Below are positions 9,682 through 19,221 of a DNA stretch of 64,000 nt, piece after piece. The position numbers were made by a program, and so were the translations under genes. The stretch is taken from NCBI GenBank assembly GCA_019166125.1, contig JAHTBO010000007.1, positions 125,871 through 189,870 of the forward strand, in the 5' to 3' direction. The DNA is from Alcaligenaceae bacterium CGII-47. GTDB lineage: Bacteria > Pseudomonadota > Gammaproteobacteria > Burkholderiales > Burkholderiaceae_B. The notes below the pieces were generated by a model. That model saw only the letters and a program-made list of their open reading frames with translations. It had not been told where the DNA came from and did not search any database. The stretch's first letter is position 1; every line of letters begins with the position of its first letter.

Positions 9682-10561
9682 ACACCCGGAACACCAGCTT
9701 GATCTGTTTGATGATCTGTCCGAACAGCATCCTCCCATCGTGCGCACTGCTCACGCGCCAGCATGCCCCCCCTCACCCTGGCCGACCTGGCATATTCCCC
9801 GCCCTGAAACCCTGCCCGCGCATGCGAGCTGGCGCGAAATCACTCTGGGAGAGCACACGCTGGGCTACGTCTTGCGGCGTTCGCGACGCAAGACGATTGG
9901 CCTGATGGTCCATGACGATGGGCTACAAATACAGGCACCCACCTGGAGCACCCTCGCACACATTGAACAGGCAATACGAGAGAAATCCTCATGGATCCTG
10001 CGCAAGCTCCAGGCACGTGCACAGCACCTGCGCCTGCTTGCTCTACAAGACAACCCATGGCGCTCGGGTGGGCGTATCCCCTACCTCGGGGTACAGATCA
10101 GCCTACAACTGGACGGCACACAGGCCGCGCACTATCAGGGCCAAGACAACGCCCCAGAGACATCGGACGTCCTCTGCCTACCCTTACCGGGTGACGCCTT
10201 AGCTGACCGCATCCGGGAAAGCGCCTGCACCTGGTTGCAGCAGCGCGCAGTCATTGATTTTTCCAGGCGCCTTGATCATTACCTCGCGCGCGCAGATCAG
10301 ACGATACAGGGTTGGCGCCTATCCTCGGCGAGCGCACGCTGGGGATCATGCAGTAGCGCAAGACGCATTATGTTGAACTGGCGCTTGATTCACTTCGCGC
10401 CCACAATTATTGATTACGTCGTCGCCCACGAGGTCGCACATTTGCGTATCATGAATCATAGCCCCGCATTCTGGCGGGAACTTGAAGGACTCTATCCCGA
10501 TTACAAGCACGCCCGCGATACCTTGCGCCAACACCAACCCACCACCCTGCCACTCATTTAA
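9671..10561 (+). CDS. YgjP/SprT-like zinc metallopeptidase (DUF45)
   Basis: This 296-residue protein of the YgjP-like metallopeptidase family has a variable, proline-rich N-terminal 60 residues, a RRSRRKTIGLMV strand region, then RWGSCSSARRIMLNWRLI and the zinc motif VVAHEVAHL (HExxH) followed by a third ligand region near FWRELEGLYPDY. The fold and motif indicate a zinc peptidase; its substrate is unknown. An in-frame GTG lies directly upstream of ATG 9671, and ATG was preferred. The start overlaps the plsC stop by 11 bases, suggesting one operon with gmhB-plsC. Confidence 0.85.
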   Translation: MPRKHPEHQLDLFDDLSEQHPPIVRTAHAPACPPSPWPTWHIPRPETLPAHASWREITLGEHTLGYVLRRSRRKTIGLMVHDDGLQIQAPTWSTLAHIEQAIREKSSWILRKLQARAQHLRLLALQDNPWRSGGRIPYLGVQISLQLDGTQAAHYQGQDNAPETSDVLCLPLPGDALADRIRESACTWLQQRAVIDFSRRLDHYLARADQTIQGWRLSSASARWGSCSSARRIMLNWRLIHFAPTIIDYVVAHEVAHLRIMNHSPAFWRELEGLYPDYKHARDTLRQHQPTTLPLI

Positions 10562-10594
10562 CGAGGCCGTGTGGCCCAATTACGGAGAGCCATC

Positions 10595-10990
10595 ATGCGT
10601 TTACTACACACCATGCTACGTGTAGGTGATCTAGAGCGATCCCTGATGTTTTACACCGACATCATGGGCATGCAGCTCCTGCGAAGAAAAGACTATCCAG
10701 GCGGGCGATTCACCCTCGCCTTTGTCGGCTACCAGGCCGAGAGCGAGGCGGCTGCCATTGAGCTGACCCATAACTGGGATACCTCTTCATACGATTTAGG
10801 CAATGGCTACGGCCATATTGCTATCGAGGTCGAGGACGCCTATGACACCTGCGCGCGGATCAAATCCAAAGGTGGTCACGTCATACGCGATGCCGGCCCA
10901 ATGAAGCACGGCCAGACTATTATCGCCTTTGTCGAAGACCCCGACGGCTATCTGATTGAGCTCATCCAGCGCAAGGATAAAACAGATTAG
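10595..10990 (+). CDS. gloA: Lactoylglutathione lyase (glyoxalase I)
   Basis: A 131-aa glyoxalase I isomerises the methylglyoxal-glutathione hemithioacetal to S-lactoylglutathione. All four metal ligands of the Ni2+-type bacterial enzyme are visible: His5 (LLHTML), Glu in AAIELTHNW, His in YGHIAIEV and Glu in YLIELIQ. The ATG at 10595 follows GGAGAG; an earlier GTG in frame lacks such a site. The stop codon overlaps the stop of rsmA on the other strand, so the two genes converge with no room for an intergenic terminator. Confidence 0.96.
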   Translation: MRLLHTMLRVGDLERSLMFYTDIMGMQLLRRKDYPGGRFTLAFVGYQAESEAAAIELTHNWDTSSYDLGNGYGHIAIEVEDAYDTCARIKSKGGHVIRDAGPMKHGQTIIAFVEDPDGYLIELIQRKDKTD

Positions 10991-11772
10991 GGCAGTGCAC
11001 CCGCAGCACTGAGTGCATCAGCCATATCCATGAACTGAGCGACCGACAGCTCTTGGGGACGCGCGGTGGGCGCGATGCCTAGCGCCCCCCAGTCAATGAT
11101 GTCTGCCCAAGCACTCAAACTGCTACGCACCATTTTTCGCCGCTGCTCAAAAGCACGGGCGACCAGTTTTTCAAACGCATCCTGGCTACGCGGCCTGCGC
11201 AACGCCGCGCCACACAGCGGACGCATACGAACGACGCCCGAAACCACGCGCGGGGGCGGGTCGAAGGCCTCAGGCGGGACATCAAACAAACTCACCATTC
11301 GATAGCGCGCCTGCAACATCACCGATAGACGTCCATATTGGCTATCGCCCGGGTGCGCCACCATGCGATCGATCACCTCACGTTGCAACATGAAATGCTG
11401 ATCACGCACCTGATCCGCCCAAGCCATCAAGTGAAATAGCAGTGGCGTCGAGATGTTGTAAGGTAGATTACCGACAATACGCAGATCCGCGCCCATCGCC
11501 CCAAAATCCACACTCAGGGCATCATCCTGATAGACCTGCAGCCGTGATTCCGGCCACGCATGACGCAGCCTCGCCGCCAGATCCCGATCCAGTTCCACCA
11601 CGATCAAATGATCAACGCGCGCGATCAGCGGCGTCGTCAAAGCAGACAGGCCCGGCCCGATTTCAACTAAGCGATCGGTGGCCTGTGGGTTGATGGCCCG
11701 CACAATCGCATCAATAAACGCTTCATCACTCAGAAAATGCTGACCAAAGCGCTTACGTGCCTGATGCGTCAT
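10987..11772 (-). CDS. rsmA: 16S rRNA (adenine1518/1519-N6)-dimethyltransferase
   Basis: This 261-aa SAM-dependent enzyme (KsgA) dimethylates two adjacent adenines in helix 45 of 16S rRNA late in 30S assembly. The SAM-binding motif [10 protein letters not shown] and the catalytic NLPYNIS motif are present, with the RFGQHFL N-terminal signature. It is the last gene of lptD-surA-rsmA, starting 2 bases after the surA stop. The surA-rsmA linkage is widespread in Proteobacteria. Confidence 0.97.
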   Translation of the reverse strand: MTHQARKRFGQHFLSDEAFIDAIVRAINPQATDRLVEIGPGLSALTTPLIARVDHLIVVELDRDLAARLRHAWPESRLQVYQDDALSVDFGAMGADLRIVGNLPYNISTPLLFHLMAWADQVRDQHFMLQREVIDRMVAHPGDSQYGRLSVMLQARYRMVSLFDVPPEAFDPPPRVVSGVVRMRPLCGAALRRPRSQDAFEKLVARAFEQRRKMVRSSLSAWADIIDWGALGIAPTARPQELSVAQFMDMADALSAAGALP

Positions 11773-11774
11773 AT

Positions 11775-13337
11775 TTAGTCAGCCACCTTAGCGTTACCTT
11801 TGTCCAGGCGGTTATCGATATAGGCCTTACCCCGCAACTGATCTAGCCAGTCCTCGTAGGCGGGCCCAATGCGACGCTGCATCAGTTCGCGACGTGCCTG
11901 CATGCGGCGGAATTCGTCCTCCATGTTCTTGGTGCGGCGCTCCTCGACCTCAATCAAGTGCCAACCAAAGGGCGACTTCACTGGCTCGCTGACCTGACCG
12001 TCCTGCAGTGCATCCATCGCTTGTTCAAATGCGGGGACCGTCTGACCAGGCGAGAGCCAGCCCAAGTCGCCACCCTGTGGCGCTGAGGCGTCTTCCGAGT
12101 ATCGCTTGGCTAACTCACCGAACTTTTCACCATGCTGGATACGCTCGCGCAGTCGGAGCAAAATTTCACGCGCCTGATCATCGGACATGATTTTGGTGGT
12201 CTTGATGAGGATATGGCGCGCATGGGTTTGCGTGACCATCATCGGACCGGTGGGTTGCTGGGGGGCCGCCGCGCGTTGCGCAGCGGCAGCTTGCGCGGCC
12301 TGTGCCGCCTGTTGTGCTTTGCGCTGAGCTTGTTTGGACTGACGTGTAGCAGGTGCCTGAGCATAACCGCGACGTAAAACCTTCAGAATGTGAAATCCGC
12401 GACCACTCTGTATCACACCTGACACTTGGCCTGGCCCCAGCGTTTTGATTGTCCGAACAAACAAATCAGGCCAATCATTAAGAGGCCGGATGCCCATATC
12501 CCCCCCCTGCAAGGCCTGAGGCCCCTCAGACGAGGCTGCCGCCACACCAGCAAAATCCGCACCCGAGCGCAGTTTTTTAAGCAGCGATTCCGCATAGCTG
12601 CGCTTTTCCTGAACCATCGCCTCGGATGCGAAATCAGGAACAATGACCAGAATCTGCGCGAGCTCTAGCAGTTCCGGACCGGTCGCCACAGGCGGGGCTG
12701 GCGGCTCGGGCTCGGCTGGAGGGGGCGGCACAGGCGCCATGATCGGCGCGCCGTTGGCCTGAACAGGTGAATTCAAAAAGGCATCAATATCGCTATCGCT
12801 GACCGTGATACGATCCTCGACCAGGCGTTGGCGCAAGGTGTCCTGCTGAATCTGTTCGCGCAGCTCTTCTCGGTACGCATCCCAACTCATCCCCGTGGCC
12901 TCAATTTCCTTGCGCAACTGCACGACATTCATACGATTGCGCTGGGCAATGGTCTGAGTTGCCTGTTCGATCTGCGCATCATTCACCCGAATACCCAGTT
13001 GCAGCGCCTCCTGATTCTGTAGCTCGGTGTTGATCATCTGCTGGAGCACTTGATGGCGCAAAGCCTGCGCATCTGGCACGGGCACGCCCTGCTGCTCCAT
13101 TTGCAGGCGCACCTGTGCCGTTTTATCGGCGAGCTGGCCCAAGGTAATGACGTGTTTATTGACGATCGCAGCAATGCCATCGACGAACTGCTCTGGTGCT
13201 GGCCGTGCCGAGCTCGCTGCCGCCGAGGGGGCTTTGGCTGCTTTGGCGGCAATGGCTGGCCGCCAAATCAAGGCACAAGATATCGCCAGGATAGACACCA
13301 CTAAAAATCGGGAAGAAAGGGGCAGGCGAGACATCAT
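11775..13337 (-). CDS. surA: Periplasmic peptidyl-prolyl isomerase and chaperone SurA
   Basis: SurA chaperones unfolded outer-membrane proteins, including LptD, across the periplasm to the BAM complex. The 520-residue chain begins with a signal peptide (hydrophobic to about residue 30), then the SurA N-terminal chaperone domain ([15 protein letters not shown] onward), a divergent first PpiC parvulin domain (about 225-330), and a canonical second one (ARHILIK to about 480). It is some 90 residues longer than E. coli SurA because of a Pro-rich linker before the first parvulin domain and an Ala/Gln-rich linker before the second. Two ATGs stand in tandem; the first overlaps the lptD stop (ATGA). 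Confidence 0.95.
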   Translation of the reverse strand: MMSRLPLSSRFLVVSILAISCALIWRPAIAAKAAKAPSAAASSARPAPEQFVDGIAAIVNKHVITLGQLADKTAQVRLQMEQQGVPVPDAQALRHQVLQQMINTELQNQEALQLGIRVNDAQIEQATQTIAQRNRMNVVQLRKEIEATGMSWDAYREELREQIQQDTLRQRLVEDRITVSDSDIDAFLNSPVQANGAPIMAPVPPPPAEPEPPAPPVATGPELLELAQILVIVPDFASEAMVQEKRSYAESLLKKLRSGADFAGVAAASSEGPQALQGGDMGIRPLNDWPDLFVRTIKTLGPGQVSGVIQSGRGFHILKVLRRGYAQAPATRQSKQAQRKAQQAAQAAQAAAAQRAAAPQQPTGPMMVTQTHARHILIKTTKIMSDDQAREILLRLRERIQHGEKFGELAKRYSEDASAPQGGDLGWLSPGQTVPAFEQAMDALQDGQVSEPVKSPFGWHLIEVEERRTKNMEDEFRRMQARRELMQRRIGPAYEDWLDQLRGKAYIDNRLDKGNAKVAD

Positions 13338-15706
13338 TCGTACCTCTCGAAGGCGGTTTTTTCAGGTATGGGCGGTGACACAGGTTCATAGTCCGTAATA
13401 CGATCAGACAATAGGCTCATGGGGTCTGTACCCAAGGAGCCCAACCCAGTCAACTCAAGTTGCAGGAATACCGCAGTATTGACTTGTTCGGTAGAGACGG
13501 CATAACGCTGCATCACCACGCGCGCCGCCCAGCAGCAATCGCCCTTGTACTCAAGGCCAAGGATGGACTGCGTGCTACGTTTTTCCTGGAGGGAATAATC
13601 ATAGCGGCCCACACCATACCAGCGCTGCGAGAGTGGCCACTGGCCGCTGATGCTGACCTGCTCGCGCGACGCTAACGCCGAATTCGTGATGCTCTGGCTT
13701 TGATAGGGCGTGAAATACAAATTCGGGTCGCGCTCATAGCGATACGACAGCGACACCGTAGCCAGGCGCTTGGGCGACCAACGCATCCCCGAGCTCATAC
13801 GATTGCGTTGCCTGGTTTGTGGATTGAACTGCCCATCGAAATAAATCGAAAATTTATCTGTTAAGGCGGCATTCGCACCGAACAAATAGTCAGACTTCGC
13901 ATCGACGCGTAAGGCCTCGTTACCCAGGGCGACGCGCTGATCCTCAAAGTACAGGCGTTGTGCAGCAGACAGCGTCAGACGCTCGAACCCATTATCCGCA
14001 TCCAGCCAGCGTGATGTCAGCCCCACCGTCAACTGGTTGGCGTTCGCGATGCGATCCGACCCACTAAAAATATTCTCGTCAAACGCCTGAGCGAAGTTGA
14101 ACGTGGCATACCCGGTATCGAACACGGGCAACATTGACTGATCCCGATATGGAACATATAGATAATATGCCCGAGGCTCTAAGGTCTGAATCGCATCGTT
14201 ACCGAACAGGCTCGTCTGGCGCTCAAAGGTCAGGCCCGAGTCCACGGACATGATCGGCACCACTCTGGATTGAGCGCTGGAGCGTGAGGCATACTGAGGC
14301 AGATCATTGGAAAACCACTCGGTATCGTATTGACTCATCTGCAGACCGACCTTAGGCGTCAGGTACGCACCAGGCAGCACAAAGGGACGCGAGATCGATG
14401 TGTACGAACTGAACCGTGTGCCATTGGGAAGCTGGCGCACACCTGATTGGCTCGGAAAGGCATCCCCCCCATACAACGGAGAAACAAAGCGCGTCGCGTA
14501 GTTATCCGAGACAACGTCCAGGCCATGCCAATCGTAATGCTGGGCCCGTACATATAGCTCGGGCAATTTATCGTAGGGCGGCGTAAGAAATGACCCCGTA
14601 CTGTCTTGAAGTGTCTGATACCGATAGACCTGCAAGGACGAACTGAAGTATCGACTTCCCCCCCAACTGAGCGTTGCCTGGCTGGGTAAATACGCCACCG
14701 CTGCGTCATTCAAGCCAAAGGTCGAGAAATCTCGAAAGTAATTATCGTCTGATACGCGACGCAGATCGACATTGGCATTAAAACCATTCCCCAGGTACTG
14801 ATCATGTTGAATCGAGTACAGCCAGCGGTTGGTCTGTGTCTGCTGGTCACGCATGACATAGGTGCCAAACGCCTGCCCATGGTAGCGTTCACCTAAATAG
14901 CGGAACTCTGCGCCCAATTGCACACCGCGTTTACTCATGTAGCGAGGGATAATTGTGGCATCATAATTCGGTGCCAAGTTCAGATAGTAGGGCAGCGTCG
15001 CCTCAAAGCCGCTGTTGCTTGACGTTCCGTAGGTCGGCAGTAGAAAGCCGGACTTGCGCTCTTTGGTCAGAGGAAAGGTCAGATAAGGCGAGTAGAGAAT
15101 CGGTACATCCTTGAAGTACAGCACGCCGTTACGCGCCACGCCTTCGTTTTCGCTTGTATATAGATCCATCCGCGAGGACCGGATATACCAGGCGGGGTCC
15201 GGACACGGGCATCCCGAGTACTGAACCTTGTGCAAACGCAGATGGTCGCGGCTGAGTATCTCTGCCTGTCCTGCCGTCCCTGCCCCACCTTTGGCACCCA
15301 GCCAGAAGCTCGGCGCCTCGATCTGGCCTGTTTCAGCGTTGATGTTGTAGCGCAGGTGCGTGCCAGTGACAATGCTGCCATCACGCATCATCAGCCCATT
15401 GCCTTGTACATCCAAATCACCCGAATCCCGGTCGTATTCGATCCGATCGCCTTTGACCACCGAGTCGATGCGACGTACCTGGGCGTGGCCAGTCAAAATC
15501 ACGCGATTCTGCTCATCCGAGCGGACTGAATCGCCGATGAGAAAAGCCGGCAAGGCGTTGTCGTCAACGCGACTGTGCAGACGTAGGCTGCCCACCATCT
15601 GAACCTGGGCAGTAGCAGCAGGCGCGACCAGCGACTCTGCGACGACACCCTGCGCCAAAGTCAGGCTGCCTACAGCGGATAAAATGATGCGCCAAGCCCA
15701 ATGCAC
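13334..15706 (-). CDS. lptD: LPS-assembly outer-membrane protein LptD
   Basis: LptD is the outer-membrane beta-barrel that, with LptE, inserts LPS into the outer leaflet. The 790-aa chain has a short signal peptide, an LptA-like N-terminal domain (to about residue 190) and a large C-terminal barrel rich in alternating aromatic strands. I find four cysteines only: 166 and 168 (GCPCP) and the pair 724-725 (DCCW). E. coli has its first cysteine near the mature N-terminus, which is absent here. The frame starts at GTG 15706; a stop is not close upstream, so the precise start is uncertain. It is the first gene of lptD-surA-rsmA, divergent from amgK across 114 bases. Confidence 0.95.
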   Translation of the reverse strand: MHWAWRIILSAVGSLTLAQGVVAESLVAPAATAQVQMVGSLRLHSRVDDNALPAFLIGDSVRSDEQNRVILTGHAQVRRIDSVVKGDRIEYDRDSGDLDVQGNGLMMRDGSIVTGTHLRYNINAETGQIEAPSFWLGAKGGAGTAGQAEILSRDHLRLHKVQYSGCPCPDPAWYIRSSRMDLYTSENEGVARNGVLYFKDVPILYSPYLTFPLTKERKSGFLLPTYGTSSNSGFEATLPYYLNLAPNYDATIIPRYMSKRGVQLGAEFRYLGERYHGQAFGTYVMRDQQTQTNRWLYSIQHDQYLGNGFNANVDLRRVSDDNYFRDFSTFGLNDAAVAYLPSQATLSWGGSRYFSSSLQVYRYQTLQDSTGSFLTPPYDKLPELYVRAQHYDWHGLDVVSDNYATRFVSPLYGGDAFPSQSGVRQLPNGTRFSSYTSISRPFVLPGAYLTPKVGLQMSQYDTEWFSNDLPQYASRSSAQSRVVPIMSVDSGLTFERQTSLFGNDAIQTLEPRAYYLYVPYRDQSMLPVFDTGYATFNFAQAFDENIFSGSDRIANANQLTVGLTSRWLDADNGFERLTLSAAQRLYFEDQRVALGNEALRVDAKSDYLFGANAALTDKFSIYFDGQFNPQTRQRNRMSSGMRWSPKRLATVSLSYRYERDPNLYFTPYQSQSITNSALASREQVSISGQWPLSQRWYGVGRYDYSLQEKRSTQSILGLEYKGDCCWAARVVMQRYAVSTEQVNTAVFLQLELTGLGSLGTDPMSLLSDRITDYEPVSPPIPEKTAFERYE

Positions 15707-15820
15707 GAAAATCCAGTCTCCGAATGATTTGAATAGCGCCTAGTTCGCAGCGCCACAACGGGCCGCGACCCGGTATTATAGAGAAGCCACGCCAAGCCTG
15801 TGCGTCACTTACACATCCTT

Positions 15821-16870
15821 ATGAATTCATCCTCCTTGTCCAAATCCGATCCTCGACTCGACGCCTTGCGTCAATGGCTCAATCTACTGCCCGACGCGCT
15901 CGGCATCAAGCCCGATACCCTGGCGCCCGCCTCTGGCGATGCGAGCTTCAGACGGTACTTCAGAATACAGTCTGAACGAGGCGCTCTAATCGTCATGGAT
16001 GCGCCACCTCCAGACGAAGACTGCCATCCTTTTGTTCAGATCGCAGCCATTCTGTCTCAGGCCGGGCTGAACGTGCCTGCCATTTTCGCACAGGATACGA
16101 CCCAGGGCTTTTTATTACTCTCGGACTTGGGCAGACAGACTTACTACGATGCCATTCAGATGGGTCTGGATGGCGCAGATTTACAAACCCGCTATCGTCA
16201 AGCACTGCACGCACTGGTGCAAATCCAAAGCGCAGACACACTCAGCCTGCCGGTGTACGATCAGTCCCGCCTGCTCAACGAGCTGGCGCTGTTTCCTCAC
16301 TGGTATATCGGGATTCATTGTGGCGTCACGCTCGACGCAGACCAATGCGCCATGCTAGAGCGCACCTTCGCTCTACTTACCGCCGATAACGCCCAGCAGC
16401 CACAGGTCTTTGTTCATCGAGACTTCCATTCACCCAATTTGATGATAAACGAGGCGGGTGCAGACCAGCCACCCGGCATTATTGATTTTCAGGATGCTTT
16501 GGCCGGCCCCATCAGTTATGACATTGCCTCTCTCGTGATGGATGCGCGCACCACCTGGGAAGAGCCCCAACAACTTGACTGGGCAATCCGCTACTGGGAG
16601 ATCGCCCGCGCTGCCAGCCTGCCCGTTCCAACGGAATTTTCGCAATTCCATCGCCAATATGAATGGATGAGCCTACAACGCAACCTACGCATCCTCGGTG
16701 TTTTTGCTCGCCTCTCTCACCGCGATGCCAAGCACCACTATCTGGCGCACCTGCCACGTGTACAGACTTATGTCCGCCAAGTCGCCAGCCGATACAGCGT
16801 CTTCTTCCCCCTAATACGCCTGCTCGACATCGTGGAGCAACGCCCAACGCGCACCGGCTTTTCGTTCTGA
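15821..16870 (+). CDS. amgK: N-acetylmuramate/N-acetylglucosamine anomeric kinase
   Basis: This 349-aa aminoglycoside-phosphotransferase-fold kinase matches AmgK, which phosphorylates the anomeric carbon of MurNAc (and GlcNAc) released by wall turnover. The catalytic loop VHRDFHSPNLM (Brenner motif) and IIDFQDALAGP (metal-binding Asp) are visible. It is followed with TGATG overlap by murU, and the pair sits beside lptD as in Pseudomonas. An alternative GTG lies 21 bases upstream; ATG 15821 was preferred, although neither has a strong ribosome site. Together AmgK and MurU bypass de novo UDP-MurNAc synthesis, the step fosfomycin blocks. Confidence 0.88.
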   Translation: MNSSSLSKSDPRLDALRQWLNLLPDALGIKPDTLAPASGDASFRRYFRIQSERGALIVMDAPPPDEDCHPFVQIAAILSQAGLNVPAIFAQDTTQGFLLLSDLGRQTYYDAIQMGLDGADLQTRYRQALHALVQIQSADTLSLPVYDQSRLLNELALFPHWYIGIHCGVTLDADQCAMLERTFALLTADNAQQPQVFVHRDFHSPNLMINEAGADQPPGIIDFQDALAGPISYDIASLVMDARTTWEEPQQLDWAIRYWEIARAASLPVPTEFSQFHRQYEWMSLQRNLRILGVFARLSHRDAKHHYLAHLPRVQTYVRQVASRYSVFFPLIRLLDIVEQRPTRTGFSF

Positions 16871-17559
16871 TGCGTGCAATGATTCTTGCAGCGGGTCGTG
16901 GCGAACGCATGCGCCCGCTTACCGACAGTTGCCCCAAGCCCTTGCTGCGCGTACGTGGCGTACCGCTCATTACCTGGCATATCCGTCATCTGGTCAAGGC
17001 AGGCATCACCGACATCATGATCAACCATGCATGGCTAGGCGCTCAGATCGAGGCGGCACTGGGTGACGGCGCCCAAGAAGGTGCACGCATCGCTTATTCG
17101 CCAGAGACACGGCCCCTGGAGACCGCAGGCGGCATTGCCCAGGCCCTCGCCTTTTTTGAGGACGACCCTTTTTTGGTGGTAAATGGCGATGTATGGTGCG
17201 ATTGGGACTTTGGGCACGTGTCCGAGCTCGCAGCCGCGCTCACCCACGAGCAAAGACTCGCCTGGCTCCTGTTGGTGGATAACCCCCCTCATCATCCCCA
17301 GGGGGACTTCACGCTGGCAGACCATGGTCAGGTCGGCATGCCCGATGGGAGCACGACCCTGACCTTTTCTGGCATTGGAATTTATCAGCCCAAGCTATTC
17401 ACAGGACTCACCAAAGGCAAGCCGGCTCCCCTGGCGCCGCTCCTGCGCGCTGCCATCGCGCAGCGACGAGTAAGCGGCATGCACTACACAGGGCATTGGG
17501 TTGATGTGGGTACGCCCGAGCGACTTGCCCAACTGGATGATTGGCTTAGTCGACCTTAA
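16870..17559 (+). CDS. murU: N-acetylmuramate alpha-1-phosphate uridylyltransferase
   Basis: This 229-aa nucleotidyltransferase begins with the signature MILAAGRGERMRPLT and CPKPLLRV, and has FLVVNGDVWCDWDF as the metal-binding Asp segment. It would convert MurNAc-1-phosphate and UTP to UDP-MurNAc, which MurC (in the dcw cluster of this same window) then uses. The ATG overlaps the amgK stop by one base, so the long open frame upstream is ignored. A general glucose-1-phosphate-type transferase is the alternative, but the amgK linkage favours MurU. Confidence 0.88.
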   Translation: MRAMILAAGRGERMRPLTDSCPKPLLRVRGVPLITWHIRHLVKAGITDIMINHAWLGAQIEAALGDGAQEGARIAYSPETRPLETAGGIAQALAFFEDDPFLVVNGDVWCDWDFGHVSELAAALTHEQRLAWLLLVDNPPHHPQGDFTLADHGQVGMPDGSTTLTFSGIGIYQPKLFTGLTKGKPAPLAPLLRAAIAQRRVSGMHYTGHWVDVGTPERLAQLDDWLSRP

Positions 17560-17734
17560 CCCCATATCCATACGCGTTACACTATCGGACTCGAGACTGT
17601 CAATCCATGTCCAGGTCTGGCAAATCGAAACGGTCTTTGTATGTCGCCCCGGCATCTGCTCCAAACCGTTTATCCTTTTGAATTTCCAGACGCCCTTTGG
17701 GGCGTGTCCTTCACTGCAGTACAGGAACACACAC

Positions 17735-18451
17735 ATGTCGCTTTTTGGCTCCTCCAATCGTCCGGCTTTCAAACCGACGCCGTATGGCTACACCCGACGC
17801 AGAAAAGGTATCCCGCGCTGGCTGGTATTAATGCTGGCGGGCATCGCATTAGGCGCAGGCGGCGTATTATTTTTACAACGCAGCTATGGCCCGCCTCGCC
17901 TGACCGCAGAGCAGTCCGAGCAACTGCGTATGGACCTCAATAGCGCCACGCTAGACAAGCAACGGCTACAAACCGAGACCAAACAATTAAAGGAAAACCT
18001 GGATCAGGCAACACAATCCGTTGCCGAACAGGCAGAAAAAATCACCCAGCTCCAGCAGAACTATGCACAGCTGGAGTCCGGTGTCAGCAGTCTAATTCAA
18101 GCGATTCCAGCCGACCCGAGAGGGGCGAATCCGGGGGTGCGCGCCGCAGAGATAACCAGCACAGGCCAGCAATTAAGCTATAACGTGCTGCTTATTCAGA
18201 ACCCCCAGGAAGGGGGCACTCAGGCATTTGACGGTCAGGTAAAGCTCATCGCCTCGGGCAGCTACCGTAACGGGCAAAATGTCCATATCGACATCACCAC
18301 CGAGCCCTTACACATGATGCGCTATACAGATATACAAGGCGAGGCCACCTTACCAGATGGTTTTCGCGTGCGTCAGGTGACTATTCAGATCACTCCAACC
18401 GACTCCGACAAAGTCGTCTCGACACGCACAATACGTGTCGTTTCAAAATAA
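17735..18451 (+). CDS. DUF6776-like membrane-anchored coiled-coil protein, function unknown
   Basis: This 238-residue protein has a basic N-terminal 26 residues, one membrane span (about 28-48, WLVLMLAGIALGAGGVLFL), a coiled coil rich in Gln/Glu/Leu (about 60-115), and a C-terminal beta-rich domain of about 120 residues. The topology fits a periplasmic domain held by an N-in anchor. No catalytic motif is visible. ATG 17735 follows AGGA; the frame is open far upstream but that stretch looks non-coding. It stands alone between murU (174 bases upstream) and the convergent glnQ. It resembles the betaproteobacterial DUF6776 family; no function can be assigned. Confidence 0.75.
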   Translation: MSLFGSSNRPAFKPTPYGYTRRRKGIPRWLVLMLAGIALGAGGVLFLQRSYGPPRLTAEQSEQLRMDLNSATLDKQRLQTETKQLKENLDQATQSVAEQAEKITQLQQNYAQLESGVSSLIQAIPADPRGANPGVRAAEITSTGQQLSYNVLLIQNPQEGGTQAFDGQVKLIASGSYRNGQNVHIDITTEPLHMMRYTDIQGEATLPDGFRVRQVTIQITPTDSDKVVSTRTIRVVSK

Positions 18452-18481
18452 GCTGGCCCGAAGATCTGCCCGAGCGGGCAG
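18420..18481. terminator. Two hairpins between the DUF6776-like gene and glnQ
   Basis: A 7-bp stem (CGACACG / CGTGTCG, 18420-18440) overlaps the last codons of the coiled-coil protein and is followed by TTT. A second, GC-rich stem (CTGCCC / GGGCAG, 18466-18481) lies just past the stop. Either could end transcription of the plus-strand gene or of glnQ coming from the other side; neither has a long T-tract. Confidence 0.45.
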
Positions 18482-18492
18482 GCCTGGGGCGT

Positions 18493-19221
18493 TTAGGCCA
18501 CGTGTTGTAAAAAATCCCTAAGCCGCTGAGTTGGCGGATTGCTCAGTAGTGTCTGGGGGTCCCCATCCTCAACAATTTTGCCTTGATCCATAAATAGCAG
18601 ACGGCTGCCGACCTTGCGCGCAAACTCCATCTCGTGGGTCACGACAATCATGGTCATCCCCTCTTCTGCGACATCCTGCATCACGCGTAGCACCTCGTGG
18701 CGCAACTCAGGGTCCAAAGCAGAGGTCGGCTCGTCAAACAGCATCAGCGCAGGCTTGATTGCCAGTGCCCTGGCAATGGCTACACGCTGCTGCTGCCCGC
18801 CCGATAGCTGGCCGGGGTAATGATCGGCGCGCTCGGCTAGGCCAACCTTGTCGAGCAACATCCGCGCCTGCTCGCGGGCCTGGGCGCGCGGAAGTCCACG
18901 CGTATGCCGTGGACCAAACATCACATTCTCAATCGCGGTGAGCTGCGGGAATAGATTGAACTGCTGAAACACCATGCCTGCCTCACGGCGCAGCTCTCGA
19001 ATCTGCGCGGGCCGCCCGCGCACGCTCAGGCCATTGACTGTAAGCTCGCCTGCCTGGATGGTCTCCAGTGCATTGATACAACGTAAAAAGGTCGACTTGC
19101 CAGAACCAGAGGGCCCGACGACGACGACGACCTCACCTGTCTGTATCGACAGACTGATATCATCGAGCACGGTATTGGCGCCAAAGCGTTTGATGACGTT
19201 CTTGAATTCAACAATGCTCAT
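18493..19221 (-). CDS. glnQ: Polar amino-acid ABC transporter ATP-binding protein
   Basis: This 242-aa ATPase energises amino-acid uptake through the permease encoded just upstream. Walker A is GPSGSGKST, the Q-loop QQFNLFPQ, the signature [15 protein letters not shown], Walker [13 protein letters not shown] and the H-loop VVTHEM. The sequence is of the GlnQ/HisP type. It overlaps the permease gene by 4 bases and is the last gene of the minus-strand transporter block. Specificity (glutamine, glutamate or another polar amino acid) comes from the binding protein and is not certain. Confidence 0.92.
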   Translation of the reverse strand: MSIVEFKNVIKRFGANTVLDDISLSIQTGEVVVVVGPSGSGKSTFLRCINALETIQAGELTVNGLSVRGRPAQIRELRREAGMVFQQFNLFPQLTAIENVMFGPRHTRGLPRAQAREQARMLLDKVGLAERADHYPGQLSGGQQQRVAIARALAIKPALMLFDEPTSALDPELRHEVLRVMQDVAEEGMTMIVVTHEMEFARKVGSRLLFMDQGKIVEDGDPQTLLSNPPTQRLRDFLQHVA

